Notes: a model not told the origin generated them from the sequence alone. Positions 44,771 through 53,189 are shown, numbered from the stretch's first letter. The stretch is DNA of 64,000 nt from Chungangia koreensis (GCF_042651785.1 NZ_JBHSEC010000014.1:124001-188000); one strand, 5' to 3'. Program-made: numbers and translations.

Positions 44771-44815
44771 ATGGGTGGAACATGGACAAATAATCTTATT
44801 TCTTTCAGCAAATGA
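44771..44815 (+). CDS. Candidate 14-residue leader peptide
   Basis: ATG at 44771 after GAAGGGACG. It encodes MGGTWTNNLISFSK and stops with TGA, which overlaps (ATGA) a second tiny frame MNVLRNRK (44812-44838). It lies in the leader of an antibiotic-resistance-type ABC-F gene, where stalling peptides are common. Only the ribosome site and position support it. Confidence 0.4.
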   Translation: MGGTWTNNLISFSK

Positions 44816-44870
44816 ATGTTTTGCGAAATCGGAAATAGGATTCGTCTGCCCATTTTTCAATAAATATCGG

Positions 44871-44911
44871 AAAAACACTGCATTTAGTAACTATTTGTAG
44901 TGGTCTTTTTC
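44871..44911 (+). terminator. Candidate leader terminator before the VmlR-like gene
   Basis: CACTGCA (44876-44882) pairs with TGTAGTG (44896-44902, one G-U), extended by AAAAA and TTTTT, ending GTCTTTTTCG. It is inside the leader, so it could be a conditional terminator. Confidence 0.5.
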
Positions 44912-44929
44912 GTATTCATTTGGCAACTG

Positions 44930-44980
44930 ATCCTTCCGATATTCTCGGAGGGATATTTTTATTCCTCCGAAATTGGAGGA
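44930..44980 (+). promoter_or_regulatory. Four-segment attenuator sequestering the ABC-F Shine-Dalgarno
   Basis: Segment 1 ATCCTTCCGA (44930-44939) pairs with segment 2 TCGGAGGGAT (44945-44954), with a T-rich tract after it. Segment 3 TCCTCC (44963-44968) pairs with segment 4 GGAGGA (44975-44980), which contains the ribosome site. Alternatively segment 2 TCGGAGG pairs with CCTCCGA (44964-44970) of segment 3, freeing segment 4. This is the layout of erm-type translation attenuators. Confidence 0.6.
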
Positions 44981-44986
44981 GATATG

Positions 44987-46642
44987 ATGACTGTAATAGG
45001 AAAGTTACAAGATGTGACGATTGCTTATGGAGATAAAATCATAATAGAGAGAGCGAAGGCTGATGTGCCAGCAGGAGCCATCATCGGGATTGTCGGCGGA
45101 AACGGGGAAGGGAAGTCTACGTTGCTTTCCCTTCTATATGAAGAAATAGAGCCTTTATCAGGTAGGGTGGAATGGTTCGGTGGGAACCCTTCCGTCAGTT
45201 ATTTTCGTCAAGATGAAGTCGAATTCAACAAAACACATATATCTAAAACTGAATCAGAACTACTTAGAAAATGGTCTGTTCCTACTGACCGGGATTATAG
45301 TAATTTAAGCGGTGGCGAAAAAATGAAGCAGCGCCTTTCGGCTGTTCTTGCAGAGCGAACACAATTACTGCTTTTAGATGAACCGACAAACCATTTGGAC
45401 ATGGATAGCCTTGAACAACTCAAAAAACAATTGGATGACTATAAAGGGACCGTGATTATGGTGTCCCATGACAGGTTTTTCTTAGATGAAACAGCGGACT
45501 GGATTTGGGAACTCGAGAACACTAAGCTGACCGCATATAAAGGGAATTACACTGAGTATAGAAAAGCCAAGGAGGAAGCAAGGAAGGTTCAACAACGGCT
45601 ATACGATGCCCAACAGTCAAAAATCCAGCGTGTTGAACGGCAAATTAGTGAACTGAAGAATTGGTCTTCAAAGGCACACGCTGACTCGACAAAGCAAGAG
45701 GGATACAAAGAATTCTATCGTGTTAAGGCGAAACGGATGGACACACAAATCCGTTCGAAAAAGAAGCGGCTGGAGCTCGAATTGTCTAAAGAAAAAGTTG
45801 AGCGTCCAGAAGATGAAAAATCAGTGCATTTTTCCATTGGTGGAAACCAGAAAAAAGGAAAGCGTGTTATTGAGGCGAAGCGGATTGGTAAATCATTTGG
45901 AAATAGAACGCTATTCCAGAATGCTTCCTTTACGATCCAGTCAAAGGAACGAATCGGATTGCTGGGGCCAAATGGCAGTGGGAAGTCGACATTCTTCAAA
46001 ATGTTGTTAGGGCAGGAAAGTGGAGAGGGCGAACTTTGGAAAACGGAAGCCATGAATATCGGCTATCTTAGTCAGACTGTTTTAGATCTTCCGGTTGATC
46101 AATCACCTGAAAGCTATTTTCAGCCGAACGATTATGAACAAAGAGGAGTTATCCAGACACTCATGACCAATTTAGGATTTGCTAAAGATCACTGGACACG
46201 TCCAATTGGCACGCTGAGCATGGGCGAGCGGGTAAAGCTCAAACTAATGGAGTTCATGTTAGATCAAAAAGACGTCCTTCTGTTGGATGAGCCAACAAAC
46301 CATCTGGATCTTCCGTCAAGGGAACAATTAGAACGAACATTAGCCGACTATCCCGGAACAATTTTATTAGTCACTCATGATCGTTATTTCTTAGATCAGT
46401 TAACAGATAAGCTTTTGATATTCAATAATCAAACAATCAGTAAAATTGAAATGGGATACACCGATTGGGTGAACAAAAAAACTAAGGACGAATCCGAAGA
46501 AGACTTGTTACGGATTGATACTGAGCTTCAAGCGGTTTTGGGGGAATTGAGCTTTTTGCAGAATACTGACCCAAAATACGAGGAGCTTGATCGGCGGTTT
46601 TTAGAACTAAGTAAACAAATTAGAGAGATAAAGCAGAAATGA
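44987..46642 (+). CDS. vmlR: ABC-F ribosome-protection protein, VmlR-like
   Basis: 551 residues from ATG at 44987 (tandem with 44984; the second is better spaced from GGAGGA). Two ATPase domains in one chain without membrane segments: Walker A GGNGEGKST and GPNGSGKST, signatures LSGGEKMKQR and LSMGERVKLK, Walker B LLLLDEPTNHLD twice. The interdomain linker (about residues 190-290, RQISELKNWSSKAHADSTKQ) and the C-terminal coiled extension match VmlR of B. subtilis, which displaces lincosamides and streptogramin A/pleuromutilin drugs from the ribosome. Its specificity here is inferred from overall likeness. Confidence 0.85.
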   Translation: MTVIGKLQDVTIAYGDKIIIERAKADVPAGAIIGIVGGNGEGKSTLLSLLYEEIEPLSGRVEWFGGNPSVSYFRQDEVEFNKTHISKTESELLRKWSVPTDRDYSNLSGGEKMKQRLSAVLAERTQLLLLDEPTNHLDMDSLEQLKKQLDDYKGTVIMVSHDRFFLDETADWIWELENTKLTAYKGNYTEYRKAKEEARKVQQRLYDAQQSKIQRVERQISELKNWSSKAHADSTKQEGYKEFYRVKAKRMDTQIRSKKKRLELELSKEKVERPEDEKSVHFSIGGNQKKGKRVIEAKRIGKSFGNRTLFQNASFTIQSKERIGLLGPNGSGKSTFFKMLLGQESGEGELWKTEAMNIGYLSQTVLDLPVDQSPESYFQPNDYEQRGVIQTLMTNLGFAKDHWTRPIGTLSMGERVKLKLMEFMLDQKDVLLLDEPTNHLDLPSREQLERTLADYPGTILLVTHDRYFLDQLTDKLLIFNNQTISKIEMGYTDWVNKKTKDESEEDLLRIDTELQAVLGELSFLQNTDPKYEELDRRFLELSKQIREIKQK

Positions 46643-46653
46643 GGAGGAAGCAT

Positions 46654-47106
46654 ATGTTAGTTGTCGATTTAAGGGACAGAATGGATCTATTTGAAGAAGC
46701 GGTAAAAGTTTTTTGGGACGAATGGGGAAGTGAAACGAATTATAATACCTATTACGATGCCATGTTCCACGCTTGTAAGACTGATGGTGTAATCCCACGG
46801 TTTTATATAGTGTTGGAACAAGATCAGATCATTGGGACGTATGCGTTATTAATGAACGACTTCATTAGTCGGCAAGATTTATATCCATGGTTTGCCTGCC
46901 TCTACGTCCATCCCGATTATAGGAGCAAGCATATTGGCTCACAGCTGTTAAAGCATGCACAAGAGGAAGTGCGCAAAAAAGGGTTTGACTCTCTCTACTT
47001 AGCTACTGATTTGGATGATTATTACGAGAAATATGGCTGGTCCTATTTGGCCGACGGGTATGGAGTGACCGGGGCTGCCATCAAAATATATAAAAAGACC
47101 GTCTGA
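46654..47106 (+). CDS. GNAT family N-acetyltransferase
   Basis: 150 residues from ATG at 46654 with GAGGAGGAAGC upstream; the frame also opens at 46639, overlapping the vmlR stop. The acetyl-CoA region is LYVHPDYRSKHIGSQLLKHA and the end YEKYGWSYLADG is a GNAT motif B. Likely co-transcribed with the ABC-F gene; acceptor unknown. Confidence 0.85.
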   Translation: MLVVDLRDRMDLFEEAVKVFWDEWGSETNYNTYYDAMFHACKTDGVIPRFYIVLEQDQIIGTYALLMNDFISRQDLYPWFACLYVHPDYRSKHIGSQLLKHAQEEVRKKGFDSLYLATDLDDYYEKYGWSYLADGYGVTGAAIKIYKKTV

Positions 47107-47118
47107 GAGGCGGCTATA

Positions 47119-47156
47119 AAACGCACGACTGGATTAGTTCCCAGTCGTGCGTTTCA
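47119..47156. terminator. Bidirectional terminator
   Basis: AAACGCACGACTGG (47119-47132) and CCAGTCGTGCGTTT (47141-47154), perfect 14 bp. Between the acetyltransferase and the convergent SGNH gene. Confidence 0.88.
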
Positions 47157-47157
47157 A

Positions 47158-47958
47158 TTAGTGTGTTCCTTTTTTAACTAAGTATGGAGACAAGACTTTC
47201 CCCCAAATGGCATAGCCTTTATCATTCGGATGAATTCCATCTTTTAATGTAGAAGGCAATGCGATGTTCTCCTTTTCCATTTCCTCCAACATGGAACCAT
47301 GTGTATCGAAGTAAGCCCATCCTTTGTCTTTGATAAATTCAGCAGTTGCATTTACATAATCGATGAATGTGTAGCCAAGTGAATTAATCTCTGGGCCGAA
47401 TTTATTTTCCGTGCACGGGTTTGGTGACATGAAATAGATTTTAGTATTAGGAAGAGCCTCGGAATAGAGCTTATGAAGCTGCACCAGTGATTCGAGCGTC
47501 TCCTCAATGGTCACATTTTTGTTGTGATTATTGATAACGGATGTTTCAATGAACAAAACATCCGGTTTTTCAGAAATAATCGGAGCGGTTACTTCTTCCT
47601 CTAACAGCCGGACAGAGGTGTAGCCGGAATGTCCATAGTTGGAGATGGTTAAATTACGCAGTGCTTTATGGGTATACCGCAATTTTTCTTGAATAATTCC
47701 GCGCCATGTTTTCGATTGATGGCTCGATCCGCTGCCCTTCGTGACACTGCTGCCTGTCACAGCCATTTTCGCTTGTCCTGTCAGCAATGCCCTGTATGTT
47801 AAAAAGTCAGCAATCGATTGGTCAGGATTGTATGTCGGGTCAAAAGCTCTCATGGAAGATGAGGCATCGGCACTAACATTCTCTTTTCCATCTGTCCGTG
47901 AATAAAAGAACAAGAGTAGACCTAATCCTATGAATAAGAGCAAATTGTAGTTTTTCAT
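47158..47958 (-). CDS. SGNH/GDSL-type hydrolase, membrane-anchored or exported
   Basis: 266 residues. N-terminal hydrophobic segment (residues 4-19) acts as signal or anchor. The nucleophile block is VTGSSVTKGSGS near residue 67, followed by FIETSVINNHN (block with the conserved Asn) and DGIHPNDKGYAIW (Asp-x-x-His block) near the C-terminus. Esterase or deacylase acting outside the cell; substrate unknown. Start ATG after GGGGATGAC, 12 bases downstream of mazG, so the two form an operon. Confidence 0.82.
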   Translation of the reverse strand: MKNYNLLLFIGLGLLLFFYSRTDGKENVSADASSSMRAFDPTYNPDQSIADFLTYRALLTGQAKMAVTGSSVTKGSGSSHQSKTWRGIIQEKLRYTHKALRNLTISNYGHSGYTSVRLLEEEVTAPIISEKPDVLFIETSVINNHNKNVTIEETLESLVQLHKLYSEALPNTKIYFMSPNPCTENKFGPEINSLGYTFIDYVNATAEFIKDKGWAYFDTHGSMLEEMEKENIALPSTLKDGIHPNDKGYAIWGKVLSPYLVKKGTH

Positions 47959-47970
47959 GATGTCATCCCC

Positions 47971-48273
47971 TTAAGTGTTGAGTGGAGCTGGGTACTTTTG
48001 TGCATTCTTCAACATTTTTTGACGAGCAGCTTCTTCTAAGTCAATCCCTAATACATGGGATAGTTGCAGGAGATAAATAAACACATCTGCTGCTTCATCA
48101 ACAATTCCTTCTTTATCTTTAGCAATGGCCTCTTCGGCAGAACGCCATTGAAAATGTTCCAGTAATTCGCTTGCTTCTAAGGATACGGAGATGGCTAAAT
48201 TTCGGGCATCGTGATTGTTGCCCCATCCACGAACATCCCGGAACTTCAGTATGTCTTCGGTAAGTTGCTTCAT
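47971..48273 (-). CDS. MazG-like nucleotide pyrophosphohydrolase
   Basis: 100 residues, all-alpha NTP pyrophosphatase of the short MazG/RS21-C6 type. The metal motif is split as EASELLEHF (ExxE) and DEAADVFIYLLQL (ExxD region). Such proteins remove abnormal (d)NTPs such as modified dCTP. ATG after GGGAGAT. Divergent from the 3-methyladenine glycosylase gene, which fits a shared theme of nucleotide and DNA damage handling, though that link is only positional. Confidence 0.87.
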   Translation of the reverse strand: MKQLTEDILKFRDVRGWGNNHDARNLAISVSLEASELLEHFQWRSAEEAIAKDKEGIVDEAADVFIYLLQLSHVLGIDLEEAARQKMLKNAQKYPAPLNT

Positions 48274-48365
48274 CCCAAAATCTCCCTTTTAGTGCTTTTT
48301 TATTGAGTATACAATATTTTTTCGTCAAAATGAGTAGAAAGATGTAAAATTCGGAGGAAATTTCA

Positions 48366-48956
48366 TTGTTTAAACCAATTGATCAAAATTTTTTCTATAA
48401 ACCGACATTAGAGCTCGCAAAGTCGATTGTCGGACAATATATGGTACATGAAACAGAGGCAGGAATCATGGCTGTGAGAATTGTTGAGACAGAAGCATAT
48501 CAAGGTCCAGAAGACCGTGCTGCTCATAGTTTCGGAAACCGAAAAACGAAACGGACACGAATTATGTTCGAAGATGCCGGCATGGTTTACACATATATGA
48601 TGCACACTCACACTCTCATGAATGTAGTAAGTGGACCTGAAGAAACTCCGCATGCCATTCTCATCCGTGCGGGAGAACCGGTTGTTGGTGAGGACTTAAT
48701 GCGTTTAAACCGTGGTGAACATTTGAAACGGACCGATTTAACGAATGGACCTGGGAAACTTGCCAAGGCATTGGGAGTGACAATGGACTACTACGGTCAT
48801 AAGTGGTTTGAACAACCACTCTACATTGCCGAAGGACCTGGAGTTAAGGAGTTGGAAGTAGGACCTCGTGTGGGCATTCAAAACACAGGAGAAGCTGTCC
48901 ATTATCCATGGCGTTTCTTTGAAAAAGGGAACCCGTTTGTGTCGAAATATAGATAA
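48366..48956 (+). CDS. DNA-3-methyladenine glycosylase (AAG/MPG family)
   Basis: 196 residues from a TTG at 48366 with GGAGGAAA upstream. The family core IVETEAYQGPEDRAAHSF (catalytic Glu region), MVYTYMMHTHTLMNVV and PHAILIRAGEP are present. The usual YG(M/I)HYCFN phrase is replaced by MMHTHTLMN, a variant I have not memorised as common. Excises alkylated purines in base excision repair; B. subtilis YxlJ is the family counterpart. Monocistronic. Confidence 0.87.
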   Translation: MFKPIDQNFFYKPTLELAKSIVGQYMVHETEAGIMAVRIVETEAYQGPEDRAAHSFGNRKTKRTRIMFEDAGMVYTYMMHTHTLMNVVSGPEETPHAILIRAGEPVVGEDLMRLNRGEHLKRTDLTNGPGKLAKALGVTMDYYGHKWFEQPLYIAEGPGVKELEVGPRVGIQNTGEAVHYPWRFFEKGNPFVSKYR

Positions 48957-48958
48957 GG

Positions 48959-48987
48959 AGACCACTTGTTTCAAGTGGTTTTTTACT
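48959..48987 (+). terminator. Intrinsic terminator
   Basis: ACCACTTG (48961-48968) and CAAGTGGT (48972-48979), followed by TTTTT. Confidence 0.9.
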
Positions 48988-49045
48988 TGTCTATATATCG
49001 TTATGTACGATATAATCGTAGTTGACGAATAAAAGAGGTGCAGTT

Positions 49046-49459
49046 ATGACAATGGAGAAAATGATCAATGAGTATTGGACAGATATTTATTACCATTTGC
49101 ATTATGAACACGATGAAAAAATTACCCATCAAGCCGTTAGGATTCTTCAACATATTGAAAAGTCATCATCTGTCGGAATTAGAGAGATTTCTGACTTCCT
49201 GCATGTTTCTCAAAATACAGCTTCGGAGCATGTGAAAAGACTGATTGATAAGAAATTCCTTGAAAAAAAGCGAGATCTTACTGACGAACGAAAAGTAATC
49301 TTGAACTTAACGGATCGTGGCAGGGAAGTGCTGTTCCGGAACACTGCTTTGGATGAAGATAAACTCTCTGTCATTCTTAGAAGCCTATCCGATGAAGAGA
49401 AGTCGATGATAATGAAGGCATTCAGGTTGATTAGTGAAGGTGCAAAGTCATGTATGTAG
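49046..49459 (+). CDS. MarR-family transcriptional regulator
   Basis: 137 residues from ATG at 49046 with AAGAGGTG upstream; the frame also extends to a TTG at 49022. Winged helix with REISDFLHVSQNTASEHVKRL as the recognition part and DERKVILNLTDRGREVL as the wing. The next gene, a DUF3147 membrane protein, overlaps its end by ten bases, so it probably controls itself and that gene. Ligand unknown. Confidence 0.87.
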   Translation: MTMEKMINEYWTDIYYHLHYEHDEKITHQAVRILQHIEKSSSVGIREISDFLHVSQNTASEHVKRLIDKKFLEKKRDLTDERKVILNLTDRGREVLFRNTALDEDKLSVILRSLSDEEKSMIMKAFRLISEGAKSCM

Positions 49460-49803
49460 TGATGAAAGTAATCACCTCTGCCATCATCATAGCGGCTGTT
49501 ACAGAAGTAGCAAAACGATTTCCGACGTATGGCGGTATTATAGCTGCACTTCCTTTGGTCAGTCTATTGAGTATCATTTGGCTGAATGTACAAGGAGAAT
49601 CTTCTACTACAATCAGTAACTTTGCTTTAGGTGTTTTGTGGGGGTTTCCTGCCACTGCTGTCATGTTAGTGATTGTTTACTTTAGCGTAAAAAATTCATT
49701 ACCACTATTTCTTTCAATTTTCTTTGGGATTTTAGGATGGTTTTTATTTCTTATGGCACAGGAATTCATCATCAAAGTTCTGAAAAATCATCTATTGGCT
49801 TAA
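49450..49803 (+). CDS. DUF3147-type membrane protein
   Basis: 117 residues, four expected helices. The short VAKRFPTYGGIIAALPLVSLL near residue 18 is typical of DUF3147 proteins, which have no known role. Start ATG at 49450 within the MarR gene, so translation is coupled. Ten-base overlap and the shared strand make a two-gene operon. Confidence 0.75.
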   Translation: MYVVMKVITSAIIIAAVTEVAKRFPTYGGIIAALPLVSLLSIIWLNVQGESSTTISNFALGVLWGFPATAVMLVIVYFSVKNSLPLFLSIFFGILGWFLFLMAQEFIIKVLKNHLLA

Positions 49804-49807
49804 AGTT

Positions 49808-49833
49808 GTTTAGTCTAATCCAAAAGTGGAATA
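49808..49833 (+). promoter_or_regulatory. Candidate sigma-B promoter of the YfkM-like gene
   Basis: GTTTAG at 49808-49813, 14 bases, GGAATA at 49828-49833. Near the sigma-B pattern, with mismatches. B. subtilis YfkM is a sigma-B general stress protein, which supports it. Confidence 0.4.
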
Positions 49834-49869
49834 GTAATAGAGGACCACAAAAATAAGGAGTGATTGGAT

Positions 49870-50394
49870 ATGGCAAGGATTGCAACAGTCATTACAAATA
49901 TGTTTGAGGACTCCGAGTACACAGAACCGGCAAAAGCCTTCACAGACGCAGGACATGAAGTTGTGACGATTGAAAAAGAAGCCGGAAATGAAGTTAAAGG
50001 GAAACAGGGCGTCGCCACAGTACAAGTCGATCAAGGAATTGACGATGTGAAGCCTGAAGACTTTGATGCGCTATTCATTCCAGGAGGCTTCTCTCCTGAC
50101 CAGCTACGGGCTGATGAACGTTTTGTAAAATTCGCGAAATCGTTCATGGATGCAAAAAAACCGGTACTTGCCATTTGTCATGGACCACAATTACTAATTA
50201 CAGCGAAGACATTGGAAGGCCGTGATGCAACGGGCTATAAATCCATCCAAGTAGACATGGAATATGCAGGAGCAAAAGTTGCAGACAAGGAAGTCGTCGT
50301 TTGCCAAAACCAATTGGTAACAAGCCGGCAGCCGGATGATATCCCGGCGTTTAACCGGGAATCATTACGAGTGTTAGAAGAACAAGTGAAATAA
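49870..50394 (+). CDS. yfkM: DJ-1/PfpI-family protein, YfkM-like
   Basis: 174 residues from ATG at 49870 with AAGGAGTG upstream. The nucleophile elbow AICHGPQ (Cys near residue 104) and FIPGGFSPDQLRAD are the PfpI hallmarks. Related proteins are deglycases, glyoxalase III enzymes or chaperones; B. subtilis YfkM is a general stress protein of unknown reaction. Monocistronic. Confidence 0.88.
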   Translation: MARIATVITNMFEDSEYTEPAKAFTDAGHEVVTIEKEAGNEVKGKQGVATVQVDQGIDDVKPEDFDALFIPGGFSPDQLRADERFVKFAKSFMDAKKPVLAICHGPQLLITAKTLEGRDATGYKSIQVDMEYAGAKVADKEVVVCQNQLVTSRQPDDIPAFNRESLRVLEEQVK

Positions 50395-50398
50395 TTGG

Positions 50399-50425
50399 AG
50401 GAGCTCATCATGAGCTCCTTTTTTC
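50399..50425 (+). terminator. Intrinsic terminator
   Basis: AGGAGCTCA (50399-50407) and TGAGCTCCT (50411-50419), 3-base loop, then TTTTT. Confidence 0.93.
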
Positions 50426-50516
50426 ATCCTTTTCTTTGTCATTCTCATTTAGAATAGGTACCGTGATTTTGCACATAGTACCATTGATAAGTCGCCAGCT
50501 TTTGGAGGTGAACGAG

Positions 50517-50660
50517 ATGGCAAAGAAAAGTAAAACAAGCTTTAAGAAAGATAAGAAACCGACGAAAGACACAAATATACGTGAAGAATACTCAAAAGAA
50601 CTTAATCAGGTCATTCATAACAATCCACCACAAGAAGTGACGAAGCACCGGGGAACTTAG
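50517..50660 (+). CDS. Small basic protein of 47 residues
   Basis: ATG at 50517 follows TTTGGAGGTGAACG; the open frame to 50436 is not needed. Very Lys-rich start (MAKKSKTSFKKDKKP) and a mixed, hydrophilic rest. No membrane segment. Family not recognised. Its 3' end forms part of the next terminator. Confidence 0.6.
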   Translation: MAKKSKTSFKKDKKPTKDTNIREEYSKELNQVIHNNPPQEVTKHRGT

Positions 50661-50679
50661 AGAGTTCCCTTTTTTTTAG
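50651..50679 (+). terminator. Intrinsic terminator overlapping the small gene
   Basis: GGGAACT (50651-50657) and AGTTCCC (50663-50669), loop TAGAG, then eight T. Confidence 0.9.
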
Positions 50680-50686
50680 CAGATTC

Positions 50687-50716
50687 TTGGCAAAATAGTT
50701 TAATTAGATTTATAAT
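50687..50716 (+). promoter_or_regulatory. Sigma-A promoter of the second SDR gene
   Basis: TTGGCA at 50687-50692, 18 bases, TATAAT at 50711-50716; start codon 44 bases downstream. Confidence 0.65.
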
Positions 50717-50760
50717 TACTTTGAATTCAAGATTTATTAAACTGAGAGAGGGGTTATTAA

Positions 50761-51546
50761 ATGGTGAATCGTTTTGATGGTAAAGTGGTTTTAATCACGG
50801 GAGCAGGCTCAGGATTAGGACGAGCTTCTGCATTACAAGTTGCTAAAGAAGGTGCAAAGCTTTCCCTTGTCGATTTAAACACACAAGGTCTTGAAGAAAC
50901 AAAAACTGCAATTTTGGAAGTTGCTCCTCAAGCAGAGGTCCTTTTGTTGACAGCCAATGTGGCTAATGAGGAAGAAGTTAAAAAGTACGTAGAAGATACA
51001 GTTAAGCAATATGGAAAAATTGATGGCTTCTTTAATAATGCCGGAATTGAAGGGAAGCAAAATCTTACAGAAGACTTTGGAATTGATGAGTTCCAAAAAG
51101 TTATTTCCATTAACTTGAACGGTGTATTCTACGGAATGAAATACGTTCTTGCTGAAATGAAAAAGCAAGGTTCCGGTTCCGTCGTCAATACAGCATCTGT
51201 TGGTGGGATCCGCGGTGTCGGAAACCAATCGGGCTATTCGGCAAGTAAGCACGGGGTTGTCGGTTTAACACGCAACTCTGCTATTGAATATGGACAGTTT
51301 GGCGTTAGCATCAAGGCAATTGCACCAGGTGCGATCATGACTCCAATGGTCGAAGGGTCCCTTCGCCAAATGGGCGGAGAAAATTGGGAAGAGGTTGGGA
51401 AAGAATTCGTACAACCGAACCCGATGAAGCGTTTTGGTAAACCGGAAGAAGTCGCATACTTAGTAGCGTTCCTTCTATCCGATCAAGCGAACTTCATCAA
51501 CGCAGCAGTTGTTCCGATTGATGGCGGACAATCATATAAGTACTAA
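50761..51546 (+). CDS. Short-chain dehydrogenase/reductase
   Basis: 261 residues. Cofactor loop TGAGSGLGRA near residue 13, Asp in LSLVDLN (NAD preference), NNAG, catalytic Ser in NTASVGGIRG, Tyr and Lys in YSASKHGVVG, and end phrase IDGGQSYKY. Like glucose 1-dehydrogenase or levodione reductase-type enzymes; substrate not assignable. ATG follows GAGAGGGG. Monocistronic with own promoter and terminator. Confidence 0.87.
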   Translation: MVNRFDGKVVLITGAGSGLGRASALQVAKEGAKLSLVDLNTQGLEETKTAILEVAPQAEVLLLTANVANEEEVKKYVEDTVKQYGKIDGFFNNAGIEGKQNLTEDFGIDEFQKVISINLNGVFYGMKYVLAEMKKQGSGSVVNTASVGGIRGVGNQSGYSASKHGVVGLTRNSAIEYGQFGVSIKAIAPGAIMTPMVEGSLRQMGGENWEEVGKEFVQPNPMKRFGKPEEVAYLVAFLLSDQANFINAAVVPIDGGQSYKY

Positions 51547-51547
51547 G

Positions 51548-51584
51548 AAAAAAGGAGAGCTCAACCAGTGAGCTCTCCTTTTTC
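51548..51584. terminator. Bidirectional terminator
   Basis: AAAAGGAGAGCTCA (51550-51563) and TGAGCTCTCCTTTT (51569-51582), 5-base loop, between convergent genes. Confidence 0.93.
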
Positions 51585-51601
51585 TATGCCATTATTGACG
51601 A

Positions 51602-52051
51602 TCAAGTAACCCAAAAAAACACAATCCCTAACAAAAAGACAGCTGGAGGAGAAAGAAGAAAAACAAAGGCAATTTTGCTTTCTTCTCTTCTTTTGTATAA
51701 CAAACGATCTGTGAGAGCATAGATTAAGGCACCTAACATTCCTAAAAGTACAACGTCCTTAAGATTAAAGAAAACGCCGAACCCGATACCGAACAATAAA
51801 TGAAACAGTAAGAATGTGTGTGTCTGGTCCCTTAACCAACGCTTGTTAATATATTCAGATAAGAAAGAAGTGGCATTTCCATACAGGAGAATAATGATTC
51901 CACCATAATAGAGAACAACTAAACTCATTCCGTAGAAACTCACAGCACGCTCACTATCACTATCAATTGCAATTAAAAATCCGAAAAAAATTCCAATGAG
52001 GGCAGCAGTGAAATAGGTGGCAATCAACTTTCTGCAGATAATATGCATCAA
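51602..52051 (-). CDS. Four-helix membrane protein of unknown family
   Basis: 149 residues with four hydrophobic segments. It contains SFLSEYINKRW followed by LLFHLLFGIGFGVFF. The protein encoded divergently at 53190 has a similar block (SCLSDFIVKKL then LLIHVLFGFGFTFIF), so the two are paralogues. Function unknown. Four-base overlap with the upstream 321-residue gene implies coupled translation. Confidence 0.65.
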   Translation of the reverse strand: MMHIICRKLIATYFTAALIGIFFGFLIAIDSDSERAVSFYGMSLVVLYYGGIIILLYGNATSFLSEYINKRWLRDQTHTFLLFHLLFGIGFGVFFNLKDVVLLGMLGALIYALTDRLLYKRREESKIAFVFLLSPPAVFLLGIVFFWVT

Positions 52052-53013
52052 CTTTCACCTTCCCCGGAGACAGCTAATAGATGGAAGATGTTTGAGTGTT
52101 CCTCAAGTACCTCGAATTCCCCAAGTTTTCCTACGATATGTATTTTAAGAACATAATTTAAATTAGGATCATCACTAAAATATCGGTAGTTTCTATACAG
52201 TCTGCTTTCGGACTCGCCTGAGGAACCGTTTGAAAACATTAATATTTTTTGTCTATCTTCATTTGTATTCTTGGTAAGTTCAAGACTAGAGCAATATTCA
52301 TCCATACAAACCACGCCATACCGGTCCTCTATGAACCGATTGAAATCTTCCGCTGTAGGTCTTGTTTTAATCAAGGTTAAATAATACGATCCACCTCCAA
52401 TGATGAGAACTAAAAATATAAGAAGAGATGTGAATGTTATCGTATTAATTGTTTTAGGCTTATAACTTTCGATGTTTCGGAATTTCCATAACTGAATGAG
52501 GAAGATGATGTGCATGATGAAGGTGAATATTCCGGTTGCTATCGAAATTCCAATCAACAGAACAGCTGCAAATCCCCAGAGGAATGGCTGGATGAGCAAT
52601 GTACTGATCGATGAAATCATGTAAAGCAGGAAGATGATCTGTATTCTTTTTAAAAGTGGTTCGTTGCCTACACTCAATGCAATATCAAGCATGATCTTGA
52701 AGATGAAGAAAATGAGCAACAAATTTCCGACGGACAGGGCAAATAGATAATAGTCCGCAAAAATGGCTGGTTGGATTTCCTCCATCCGAGTGTTATTAAT
52801 GAAAACATCCGGAACTGAAATGAAGATCAGCAAAAGTGATACCATTTTAACTGACTTATATTTTGTAAATTGATCTGTTAGTATTTTCAGCCCTTTGTAA
52901 ATGAGAAAGTAGCCAATTGGATCAGCCAAAAGATCGATGACTAAAAAATGAATTTCAAAGTAAACAATGATGAATCCCCAAAAAATCTGCTGGAAAGCAG
53001 GCTTCATATTCAT
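52048..53013 (-). CDS. Multi-span membrane protein of unknown family
   Basis: 321 residues. About seven hydrophobic segments in residues 1-230, then an extracytoplasmic or cytoplasmic C-terminal domain (about 235-321) with a Cys pair (VVCMDEYCSSLEL) and acidic end. Family not recognised. It overlaps the four-helix gene by four bases and is divergent from the paralogue at 53190. ATG at 53013 follows AGGGGG. Confidence 0.65.
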   Translation of the reverse strand: MNMKPAFQQIFWGFIIVYFEIHFLVIDLLADPIGYFLIYKGLKILTDQFTKYKSVKMVSLLLIFISVPDVFINNTRMEEIQPAIFADYYLFALSVGNLLLIFFIFKIMLDIALSVGNEPLLKRIQIIFLLYMISSISTLLIQPFLWGFAAVLLIGISIATGIFTFIMHIIFLIQLWKFRNIESYKPKTINTITFTSLLIFLVLIIGGGSYYLTLIKTRPTAEDFNRFIEDRYGVVCMDEYCSSLELTKNTNEDRQKILMFSNGSSGESESRLYRNYRYFSDDPNLNYVLKIHIVGKLGEFEVLEEHSNIFHLLAVSGEGES

Positions 53014-53189
53014 CCCCCTATAAACTCTTTCTAATCCAACTGTAACAAATCAGGATATTTTTGTAACCCCTTCCGTTATAATATTAGTAATATTCAAACT
53101 TCAAATGACAAGTGAAACTGTTTCTGCGATTGCCGTTTGAACGGATTCAAGGGTAAGTCTTGGGTAATAAAAATAAAGGGGGGATCTGA

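Noticed and set aside
44900..44986. N-terminal extension of the ABC-F protein from a GTG at 44900
   Set aside because: No ribosome site; the extension would be translated from the attenuator itself, and VmlR homologues start at the ATG used.
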